Below are positions 1-4,334 of a stretch of DNA of 5,070 bases, piece by piece (positions within the stretch are counted from its first letter, which is position 1; each line of letters starts with the position of its first letter). Origin of the DNA: an uncultured Lachnospiraceae bacterium (GTDB lineage Bacteria > Bacillota > Clostridia > Lachnospirales > Lachnospiraceae). The stretch is taken from the NCBI GenBank assembly GCA_902782815.1, contig CACZOS010000298.1, forward strand, positions 1 through 5,070, in the 5' to 3' direction. The notes beneath the pieces were generated by a model, which was not told the DNA's origin, did no database searches, and was given only the letters and a program-made list of their open reading frames with translations. The translations under genes were made by a program, and so were the position numbers.

Positions 1-89
1 AATACCTTCGCTTTACATCCGTATTTTTTGCACAGATCACAATATTTACGTTCCATGCACTCGTTTCCTCCAATAATGACAACACTCAT
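1..89 (-). CDS. DUF2325 domain protein, N-terminal fragment (cut by window edge)
   Basis: The first 29 residues are visible, beginning MSVVIIGGNECMERKYCDLC; the rest lies beyond base 1. The start ATG is at 89-87, preceded by a strong Shine-Dalgarno GGAGGG (95-100). The opening hydrophobic strand with a Gly-Gly turn (VVIIGGNE), followed by a short Cys-containing helix, is the N-terminus I recognise for DUF2325, a family of small proteins (roughly 95 residues) with a Rossmann-like start and no established biochemical function. Cysteines stand at 11, 17, 20 and 25; C17-x2-C20 could bind metal, but this is inference. It is the third gene of the leftward operon after DUF3793 and flavodoxin, 105 bases behind the flavodoxin stop codon, so it is probably co-transcribed and under the same metal-type operator. 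A hairpin in that gap may reduce its expression. The family call is fairly sure; the function is unknown. Confidence 0.75.
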   Translation of the reverse strand, partial: MSVVIIGGNECMERKYCDLCKKYGCKAKV

Positions 90-118
90 TTTTTCCCTCC
101 GTTTACCTGGTGAAATGT

Positions 119-187
119 AAAAAGGAAGGCGTCACAGCAGCACCCGTGTCCATACCGTCTGGATGGGCAGATGATAACTGTGACGCC
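119..187 (-). terminator. Hairpin with T tract between flavodoxin and the DUF2325 gene (attenuator-like)
   Basis: A perfect 10-bp inverted repeat, GGCGTCACAG (128-137) and CTGTGACGCC (178-187), encloses about 40 bases. Read on the minus strand it is followed by TTCCTTTTT (127-119), as in an intrinsic terminator. It begins 7 bases past the flavodoxin stop codon. The loop is longer than usual and may fold further (CCC and TCC segments at 142-149 face GGA and GGG at 161-167). Only about 20 bases separate the T tract from the next Shine-Dalgarno, leaving little room for a separate promoter. A partial terminator or mRNA-stabilising hairpin inside the operon is therefore more likely than a complete stop. 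Confidence 0.55.
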
Positions 188-194
188 ATTTATT

Positions 195-617
195 TTATGA
201 AAGAACTTTTCCGAGAGATCGGCATTCTTCAAGCGCATCCTCGTCCGGGGTCTCATTGGCCATAACCGGTTCTTCTGCCAGGATTGCACCTGCATCCTTA
301 CAACGATCTTCCCAGTCGCGCATCCACTGTCCATCACCCCAGCCGTAGGAGCCAAACAGACCGATCTTCTTACCTGAGAGAGCACCTTCAACATCGGTGA
401 ACATGGGTTCAAATTCTGATTCTTCCAAAACTTCCGCTCCCATTGCCGGGCATCCGAAAGCAATTCCGTCATATTCCGCAACCATACCTTTATCAAAATC
501 TGACGGTCCGAAAACGGATACATCTGCTCCTGCATCTTTTGCGCCTTCTGCTACGGCATCCGCCATGGCCTCAGTGTTGCCTGTTCCGCTCCAGAAAACG
601 ACTGCTATTTTACTCAT
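195..617 (-). CDS. Flavodoxin (short-chain, clostridial type)
   Basis: This 140-residue protein is a small soluble FMN-binding electron carrier that can stand in for ferredoxin when iron is scarce. The FMN phosphate loop SGTGNT is at residues 10-15. The loop PAMGAEVLEESEFEP (57-71) closely matches the flavin-binding loop of the Clostridium beijerinckii flavodoxin, and GSYGWGDG (89-96) is the second flavin loop. M59 and W93 correspond to the Met and Trp that sandwich the flavin in that protein. Length is normal for a short-chain flavodoxin lacking the extra loop of the long-chain type. The start ATG has a good Shine-Dalgarno AAAGGAG at 624-630. It lies 33 bases behind the DUF3793 gene on the same strand and is almost certainly co-transcribed with it. 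The operator at the head of the operon fits iron-responsive expression. The assignment is secure; the physiological electron partner cannot be told from the sequence. Confidence 0.95.
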   Translation of the reverse strand: MSKIAVVFWSGTGNTEAMADAVAEGAKDAGADVSVFGPSDFDKGMVAEYDGIAFGCPAMGAEVLEESEFEPMFTDVEGALSGKKIGLFGSYGWGDGQWMRDWEDRCKDAGAILAEEPVMANETPDEDALEECRSLGKVLS

Positions 618-650
618 ATTAATCTCCTTTCGTGACTGGTTGGTTTGTTA

Positions 651-1223
651 TTATATGGCAGGCCGGAGATCCTTCCGTGTATCTACGATCAGAGCCTCCA
701 GCGACTTCCCTTCTTTTGCTTCCCTGCAATAGATTTCCCTGCATTTTTTATATTTTTCAAACAGCTTCTTCGCCTCACACTCGTTGCTGTAGGCCTTCCA
801 GCAGCCGTTACATTTGACTCCTTTACGTGAATCCTCCATGAATTTTTTTACATCAGACGGAGGGTAACCAAGGAACAATCCGATCTCATGGGGAAACTGT
901 TCATCTTCCATGAGATGTCTGACCAGACGGGCAATACAACAGCCCGGGTTTCCACAGGGATAGCCTTTCTTTTCCAGAATCTCTTCTGCCCCCGGCAGAT
1001 CCAGATCCCTTTTCAGAAAATCCGGCCGGTACAGGTAGATCAATGTGCTACTGTCTGATCTCCTAAGAGGAATCAGACACAGCCCTTTTCCGGTCATGAT
1101 CCGGTTCAGGTTCCGTATTTCCGTGACTATGTCTGCCGAATTATTAATTAAATAAAACATATTTCCCGTTTTGATTCCTGCCAATGTGGGGGAACAATGC
1201 TCCACCAGCGCATTCCTTAGCAT
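651..1223 (-). CDS. DUF3793 family protein, cysteine-rich
   Basis: This 190-residue protein is recognised as DUF3793 by its opening (VEHCSPTLAGIKTGNMF, residues 7-23), the middle segment HEIGLFLGYPPSDVKKF (112-128), and the Cys-rich end with CNGCW (138-142) and YKKCREIYC (158-166). There are ten cysteines (10, 49, 90, 95, 96, 138, 141, 149, 161, 166). C138-x2-C141 with C161 and C166, plus the C95-C96 pair, could form a metal or redox site; this is inference, as the family has no established function. No signal peptide or membrane segment is seen, so it is likely cytoplasmic. The start ATG at 1223 gives the usual family N-terminus, but its Shine-Dalgarno is weak (GGTGATGAAAG just upstream). 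It is the first gene of the operon with flavodoxin and DUF2325. From general recall, such genes are found in clostridia near ferrous-iron transport genes, which agrees with the metal-type operator here. Confidence 0.85.
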   Translation of the reverse strand: MLRNALVEHCSPTLAGIKTGNMFYLINNSADIVTEIRNLNRIMTGKGLCLIPLRRSDSSTLIYLYRPDFLKRDLDLPGAEEILEKKGYPCGNPGCCIARLVRHLMEDEQFPHEIGLFLGYPPSDVKKFMEDSRKGVKCNGCWKAYSNECEAKKLFEKYKKCREIYCREAKEGKSLEALIVDTRKDLRPAI

Positions 1224-1271
1224 CTTTCATCACCGCTCGTCAGAATAAATGAGTTTGATAATACTTATTTA

Positions 1272-1289
1272 AGTTAGACATATCTAACT
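1272..1289. promoter_or_regulatory. Palindromic operator, DtxR/IdeR/MntR-like
   Basis: AGTTAGA (1272-1278) and TCTAACT (1283-1289) form a perfect 7-bp inverted repeat around CATA. The half-site resembles the TTAGGTTAG/CTAACCTAA type of operator bound by metal-dependent DtxR-family repressors. It lies directly downstream of the -10 box of the leftward promoter, covering about +1 to +18, where a bound repressor would block transcription. The regulated genes (flavodoxin, DUF3793, DUF2325) fit iron control. The identity of the regulator is inferred. Confidence 0.65.
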
Positions 1290-1297
1290 ACGGCGAT

Positions 1298-1326
1298 AAT
1301 ATATCAGATTTTCAATACCTTGTCAA
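1298..1326 (-). promoter_or_regulatory. Sigma-A promoter of the DUF3793-flavodoxin-DUF2325 operon
   Basis: On the minus strand a perfect -35 box TTGACA (1326-1321) is followed by a 17-bp spacer and TATATT (1303-1298). Transcription should start near 1291-1290, giving a leader of about 67 bases before the DUF3793 start. The operator palindrome begins at the predicted start point, so regulation by repression is expected. Confidence 0.8.
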
Positions 1327-1440
1327 TATAATCTTTGCTTTTGAATCAGAAAACACCATCATACCGCTTCATCTCAATAAGTGAATTACCTCTTTTTCCA
1401 AAAGGAAATGAGTGATTTTATAAACGGGATCTGTGTGAGA

Positions 1441-1449
1441 TGGTATAAT
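1441..1449 (+). promoter_or_regulatory. Extended -10 promoter of the shell-protein operon
   Basis: TGGTATAAT is a perfect -10 box with the extended TGN motif. No good -35 box lies 17 bp upstream (TAAACG at 1421-1426), which the extended -10 may offset; alternatively an activator is needed. The predicted start near 1456 leaves a leader of about 85 bases before the first shell gene. Confidence 0.65.
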
Positions 1450-1541
1450 TAAACTACATTAGTATGCATTGGTCTGTTTTGGGAGAAGTGCAGCTTCCTG
1501 CTGTTGGAACGGACGATCATAAATAACTGGGATGAACCGTG

Positions 1542-2195
1542 ATGAAAAAGATCAAAGAGACGAGCGTGCTCCGGGCACAGATCGTACCAAATGTGACACA
1601 GTTTTATAAAGAGTTTCTGGATATCCCCGGGGATCATCAGAGCATAGGTTTTCTGAGTACCGATTGCGAGGAAATATTGTATCTTGCTCTTGACGATGCC
1701 ACCAAGAAAGCAGATGTGAAAGTGGCTTTTGTCAACAGTGCGAACGTGGGTCTGGGAAATCTTTGGGCCCACATAAGAGGTGTGGCCATCGGCATGCTTT
1801 CCGGCCCTAAGGTACAGGATGTCAGAATGGGCATGCTGTACGCAAAGGATTTTATAGAGCGGCATTCCGGATGTTATGTGTTTGACGGGGACGAGGACAG
1901 ATATTGTTATGTCCATCTGATTCCCCGCTCCGGACCCTATTATCTGAAGAAATTTAAGATTCCTCCTGAGAGCGCCGTGGCGCATCTTTCCGCAGAACCG
2001 GTGGCCGCCACCTATGCACTGGACAAGGCATTGAAAGCCGGAGATACCCGAATCGCCCATCTTTACCGGATTCCGACCAGGACAAATATGGGAGGAGGGA
2101 TCCTGTACGGTACGGAGTCGGCCTGCAGGGCTGCGGCGGAATCATTCCTGAATGCGGTGGAATACTGTTATGATAATCCCATGGAGATCAACTGA
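1542..2195 (+). CDS. EutL-like trimeric microcompartment shell protein (BMC-T), copy 1
   Basis: This 217-residue protein has the length and layout of EutL, which carries two fused BMC domains, forms flat pseudohexameric trimers in a microcompartment shell and has a gated central pore. Shared marks are HQSIGFLS (32-39), DDATKKADV (51-59), the Gly-Pro turn SGP (87-89), ATYALDKALKAGD (156-168), the P-x3-N stretch (178-182) and GGGILYGTESACRAA (184-198). The second BMC domain covers roughly 115-217. Compared with E. coli EutL as I remember it (offset of two), Asp45 is Glu43 and Glu83 is Val81, so ethanolamine binding at the pore is doubtful. A GTG at 1539 is directly ahead in frame; the ATG at 1542 is preferred because copy 2 also starts MKK. 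The Shine-Dalgarno is weak (GGGATGA at 1529-1535). It forms an operon with copy 2, 33 bases downstream. No microcompartment enzymes are nearby. PduB-type BMC-T is the alternative, but PduB is longer. Confidence 0.88.
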   Translation: MKKIKETSVLRAQIVPNVTQFYKEFLDIPGDHQSIGFLSTDCEEILYLALDDATKKADVKVAFVNSANVGLGNLWAHIRGVAIGMLSGPKVQDVRMGMLYAKDFIERHSGCYVFDGDEDRYCYVHLIPRSGPYYLKKFKIPPESAVAHLSAEPVAATYALDKALKAGDTRIAHLYRIPTRTNMGGGILYGTESACRAAAESFLNAVEYCYDNPMEIN

Positions 2196-2228
2196 TGTCA
2201 TCCATGGCAGGATGTAGGTGATACGATA

Positions 2229-2885
2229 ATGAAAAAGCTGGTGCCATTAAAAGAACATATCGTCTCCCAAAAGGTAATCGCCCATGTGTCGGAAGAATAC
2301 GCAAAGCTGTATCGTCTACCACAAGGGCATCGGAGTATCGGCATTTTCACGGCTACGAATGATGACCCCTGTTTTATGGCGATGGATGATGCCACCAAGA
2401 AAGTGGAGATCAAGGCGCTTCAGGTGGCGCCGTATTTCGGCGGAGGTCACAGCACACTGAGTAAAGTAAGCGGGTGTGTCTACGGGACCTTTTCTGCTCC
2501 TTCGGTGGATAAAGTGAAGACTGCCTTGAAATATATCAGGGAATTTGTGGAGAACCGGTCCGAGGGCTTTTACTTTGAAGGGGATATCTCCAGCAGGTTC
2601 TATGCCCAATGCATACCGAAGATGGGCAAGTACTACAGTGAACAGCTGAAAGTTCCGGAAGGGACTCCCTACGCCTACATGATCGGTTCACCTGTAGAGG
2701 CAGTTTATGCTTTGGACAGGGCTCTGAAATCAGGGGATGTTAAACTGGTAAGATATATTTATCCGCCTGCCAGGGTGAATTCCGGGGGAGGGATAATTAT
2801 CGGGAGTGAAGCGGCCTGCCGCGCGGCAAGAGAGGCGTTTATAGAAGGTTTATATGCGGCAAGTCAGAATAAGATCCGGATTTAG
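2229..2885 (+). CDS. EutL-like trimeric microcompartment shell protein (BMC-T), copy 2
   Basis: This 218-residue paralogue of the gene before it aligns with copy 1 without gaps (offset of two) from residue 36 onward, with about 64 identities over 179 positions by hand count. EutL marks are HRSIGIF (34-40), MDDATKKVEI (52-61), the SAP turn (89-91), AVYALDRALKSGD (158-170), PPARVN (179-184) and GGGIIIGSEAACRAA (186-200). Its numbering appears to match E. coli EutL: Asp45 is kept, but Glu83 is Cys83. Both proteins should form shell-facet trimers; whether they form separate or mixed trimers is unknown. The start ATG has a Shine-Dalgarno AGGTGA at 2216-2221, clearer than that of copy 1. A small hairpin, CATCC/GGATG (2199-2214), lies in the 33-base gap and could tune translation. 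A strong terminator follows 36 bases after the stop codon, ending the operon. Base use looks like that of the neighbours, with no sign of recent transfer. Confidence 0.88.
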   Translation: MKKLVPLKEHIVSQKVIAHVSEEYAKLYRLPQGHRSIGIFTATNDDPCFMAMDDATKKVEIKALQVAPYFGGGHSTLSKVSGCVYGTFSAPSVDKVKTALKYIREFVENRSEGFYFEGDISSRFYAQCIPKMGKYYSEQLKVPEGTPYAYMIGSPVEAVYALDRALKSGDVKLVRYIYPPARVNSGGGIIIGSEAACRAAREAFIEGLYAASQNKIRI

Positions 2886-2920
2886 AGACCGGAAGATTTT
2901 TTATTATCTGAATGATAAGA

Positions 2921-2967
2921 GGGATGTGAAGACAGAGTTTTGGTTTTGTCTTTCACATCCCTTTTTT
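2921..2967 (+). terminator. Intrinsic terminator of the shell-protein operon
   Basis: GGGATGTGAAGACA (2921-2934) pairs with TGTCTTTCACATCCC (2947-2961), leaving one bulged T, and is followed by six T (2962-2967). The stem is about 14 bp with a 12-base loop. It separates the shell genes from the downstream membrane-protein gene, which has its own promoter. Confidence 0.92.
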
Positions 2968-2979
2968 GTGTCTCCCCGG

Positions 2980-2996
2980 TGTGACGGTTTTGTGAC
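2980..2996 (+). promoter_or_regulatory. Direct-repeat site TGTGAC-N5-TGTGAC (response regulator-type)
   Basis: Two identical hexamers TGTGAC (2980-2985 and 2991-2996) are separated by GGTTT, an 11-bp period. Hexamer-N5-hexamer direct repeats are the usual site form for OmpR/PhoB/WalR-family response regulators. The first repeat falls on the -35 position of the membrane-protein promoter and the second in the spacer. The regulator is not in the window, and its identity is inferred only at the family level. Confidence 0.55.
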
Positions 2997-3008
2997 TCCG
3001 GATATACT
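2980..3008 (+). promoter_or_regulatory. Promoter of the YccA/Bax inhibitor-1 family gene
   Basis: The -10 box is TATACT (3003-3008). The -35 region is poor: GTGACG (2981-2986) matches TTGACA at four of six positions with a 16-bp spacer, and it lies inside the direct repeat. Such a weak -35 suggests dependence on, or modulation by, the factor binding the repeats. The start point should be near 3015, about 40 bases before the coding start. Confidence 0.6.
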
Positions 3009-3055
3009 ATAGTGATGTCAGAAATTAAAAACGAAATCTGAAAGGAGAGAAAAAG

Positions 3056-3904
3056 ATGACAACAGCAGCAGGAAACAATATTGGAGTCGGATGTAACCCT
3101 ATCATCAAAAAAATGTATGACAAGGCCGATACGGCAGCAACAGCAGAGGTGGCGACCTACAGGGGAGTGGCAAGGAAAACCGCTTTCTTCCTCCTTATGG
3201 CAGTGGCAGGCTTCGCGGCATTTTTCGTTCTTCATCTGTTTTTGGCAGGAACGGGAAATCCGGATATTGTATATAATGTTGATGACATTTTCCACCTGAA
3301 TATGTTTGTGACAGAAGCGGCTGTAGCCGGTATGGCAGTCGTCGTTTCCGTTCTGGCCCCCCTTTTTGCCTGGTTCTTCCGCTCGGCAATCCCGGTTGTC
3401 GGAACCTTTTACGCCCTCTGTGAAGGATATACCATCGGTTTCCTGACCGGCATGCTGGCACCCCAATATCAGTGGATCAGCTTCGCAGCACTTGTCATCA
3501 CGATCCTGGTGGTGAGTGCCATGCTTTTCCTCTATGCAAAGAGAATTGTAAAGGTAGGACAGAAGTTCCGGGCTGTAGTCACCACGGTATTTATCACTAT
3601 GATCCTTGGAGGCCTGCTTACCACGGTCCTTTACATGATTCCATTCACCAGAGCTTTCATCGCTCCTGTTTTAACCTTTATGGGCAATCCCCTGATCAGC
3701 ATCGGTTTATCCGTTGTTTACCTCATCGTTGCCTGCCTCTTCCTTCTTGTGGACTTCTCCGTGATCGAAGAGTGCATCGAGAGAGGGATTCCCGGGAAAT
3801 TTGAATGGATGGCCGCTTTCGGTCTGGCATATACTATCATCTATATTTACTTCAGAGTGTTGGAACTGATCCTTAAGATTGTTGCGATGACAAAGAAAAG
3901 TTAG
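3056..3904 (+). CDS. YccA/Bax inhibitor-1 family membrane protein
   Basis: This 282-residue protein has about seven hydrophobic helices, roughly at residues 41-64, 84-107, 112-134, 139-161, 171-194, 213-235 and 250-275. It belongs to the Bax inhibitor-1/YccA superfamily, which includes calcium-leak channels such as Bacillus YetJ. The long N-terminal cytoplasmic tail, the ALCEGYTIGFLTGM segment (120-133) and the end DFSVIEECIERGIP (233-246) with FEWMAAFGL (249-257) match the uncharacterised bacterial branch often listed as COG4760. D233 and E250 are candidate acidic residues near the pore, by analogy with the aspartate pair that senses pH in YetJ; this was not checked by alignment. There is no cleavable signal peptide. 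The start ATG has a strong Shine-Dalgarno AAAGGAGAG (3041-3049). It is a single-gene unit with its own promoter, and no clear terminator with a T tract follows. A role in ion balance or envelope stress is inference from the family. Confidence 0.85.
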   Translation: MTTAAGNNIGVGCNPIIKKMYDKADTAATAEVATYRGVARKTAFFLLMAVAGFAAFFVLHLFLAGTGNPDIVYNVDDIFHLNMFVTEAAVAGMAVVVSVLAPLFAWFFRSAIPVVGTFYALCEGYTIGFLTGMLAPQYQWISFAALVITILVVSAMLFLYAKRIVKVGQKFRAVVTTVFITMILGGLLTTVLYMIPFTRAFIAPVLTFMGNPLISIGLSVVYLIVACLFLLVDFSVIEECIERGIPGKFEWMAAFGLAYTIIYIYFRVLELILKIVAMTKKS

Positions 3905-3919
3905 AAGACAAAGTGATTT

Positions 3920-3957
3920 TTACCATAATTATTGACAAATATGAGTAATTATGGTAA
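3920..3957. repeat. Perfect 12-bp inverted repeat enclosing the -35 box of the trp promoter
   Basis: TTACCATAATTA (3920-3931) and TAATTATGGTAA (3946-3957) are exact reverse complements, separated by 14 bp that begin with the -35 box TTGACA. The right arm overlaps the first three bases of the -10 box. The layout suits a repressor operator with two widely spaced half-sites or two separate sites. As RNA it could form a 12-bp AT-rich hairpin at the end of the upstream gene, but no T tract follows, so an operator is the better reading. The binding protein is unknown. Confidence 0.65.
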
Positions 3958-3960
3958 CTT
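3932..3960 (+). promoter_or_regulatory. Sigma-A promoter of the T-box/trp operon
   Basis: A perfect -35 box TTGACA (3932-3937) is followed by a 17-bp spacer and TAACTT (3955-3960), with a TGG extension at 3952-3954. Transcription should begin near 3967, just before the T-box leader. The promoter is embedded in the inverted repeat at 3920-3957. Confidence 0.8.
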
Positions 3961-3975
3961 ATTACAAATTTAAGA

Positions 3976-4271
3976 TAAACCGTTGAAGAAGAGTAAGTAG
4001 GTGATTTCCCTCTTATCACAGAGAGCTGCGGATGGTGTGATCGCAGCATGAGATATCTCACTGAATGGGCTTCTGAGGGCGCGGACAAAGGAGACGATAG
4101 TCTCTGAGTATCCGGCGACGTTGAAGGCAGACGTTAATTGCCGGGGATATGAAGGTATCCCGCTAAGTGCACGGATCAACCCGTGAAATCAAGGTGGCAC
4201 CGCGGATAGTGTCATGTTCTTACATCTATTCGTCCTTGACAGATAGTCTTATTCTGTCAGGGACTTTTTTT
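3976..4271 (+). promoter_or_regulatory. T-box riboswitch, tRNA-Trp specific
   Basis: This leader RNA reads the charging state of tRNA-Trp and permits transcription of trpD when the tRNA is uncharged. The Stem I base AGAAG (3988-3992) pairs with CTTCT (4070-4074). The AGTA of the specifier-loop E motif is at 3995-3999, and the apical GAGAGCTG...GGTG...GCAGC elements run over 4021-4047. The specifier loop GAATGGGC gives the codon UGG (4066-4068), for Trp. Stem III is GGGATA/TATCCC (4144-4149, 4156-4161). The T-box sequence AAGGTGGCACCGCGG is at 4191-4205, with CCGTG (4181-4185) able to pair with CGCGG (4201-4205) in the antiterminator. The UGGC bulge (4195-4198) would pair with the tRNA end GCCA, agreeing with the G73 discriminator of bacterial tRNA-Trp. 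Specifier, discriminator and downstream gene therefore agree. The 5' end is approximate. Confidence 0.95.
4232..4271 (+). terminator. Regulated intrinsic terminator of the T-box leader
   Basis: GTCCTTGACAGA (4232-4243) pairs with TCTGTCAGGGAC (4253-4264) over 12 bp with one G-U pair, followed by seven T (4265-4271). It is the off-state structure of the T-box: it stops transcription before trpD when tRNA-Trp is charged. Confidence 0.93.
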
Positions 4272-4289
4272 GTTGCGGACTACGTTCTG

Positions 4290-4325
4290 CTCCTTTGACA
4301 GGAAACCGGAAGTTTTTTGAAGGAG
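4290..4325 (+). promoter_or_regulatory. Possible hairpin masking the trpD ribosome binding site
   Basis: CTCCTT (4290-4295) is complementary to AAGGAG (4320-4325), the core of the trpD Shine-Dalgarno, with a further U-G pair possible at 4296/4319. The loop is about 23 bases. If formed, it would hide the ribosome binding site after read-through of the T-box terminator. A six-base match to a Shine-Dalgarno can easily arise by chance, so this is a weak call. Confidence 0.25.
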
Positions 4326-4334
4326 GTATGTAAA

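Larger units (their letters stand above)
1224..1541. other. Divergent intergenic region between the DUF3793 operon and the shell-protein operon
   Basis: These 318 bases hold two divergent promoters and no convincing gene. The left part contains the leftward sigma-A promoter and its palindromic operator. The right part contains the extended -10 promoter of the shell-protein genes and an 80-90 base leader. Between them (1331-1440) the DNA is AT-rich, with a small imperfect hairpin TTTCC-AAAA-GGAAA (1395-1408 region) of no clear role. The leader (about 1456-1541) has a weak self-complementary stretch, TTCC and GGAA around 1495-1509, but no recognised riboswitch and no EutV-type ANTAR dual hairpin. 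Confidence 0.6.

Noticed and set aside
86..535. Minus-strand open frame of 149 codons overlapping flavodoxin
   Set aside because: It overlaps the secure flavodoxin gene in another frame and contains no recognisable domain.
1464..1526. A 20-codon open frame in the leader of the shell-protein operon
   Set aside because: It begins about 8 bases after the predicted transcription start with no Shine-Dalgarno, and has no run of regulatory codons or neighbouring terminator to suggest a leader peptide.
1456..1541. Possible EutV (ANTAR) antiterminator hairpins or a cobalamin-type riboswitch before the EutL-like genes
   Set aside because: The leader is short, with only weak self-complementarity, no paired hexaloop hairpins and no terminator before the first gene.
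1449..2060. Minus-strand open frame of 203 codons opposite shell gene copy 1
   Set aside because: It lies wholly antisense to a clear EutL-like gene and resembles no known protein; it is a shadow frame.
2882..3466. Minus-strand open frame of 194 codons opposite the membrane-protein gene
   Set aside because: It is His/Cys-rich, low-quality sequence that runs through the terminator and promoter at 2921-3008 and lies antisense to a clear seven-helix protein.
3905..3960. Intrinsic terminator for the membrane-protein gene formed by the 12-bp inverted repeat
   Set aside because: No T tract follows on either strand and the repeat embraces a near-consensus promoter, so an operator is the better reading; a true terminator for this gene was not seen.
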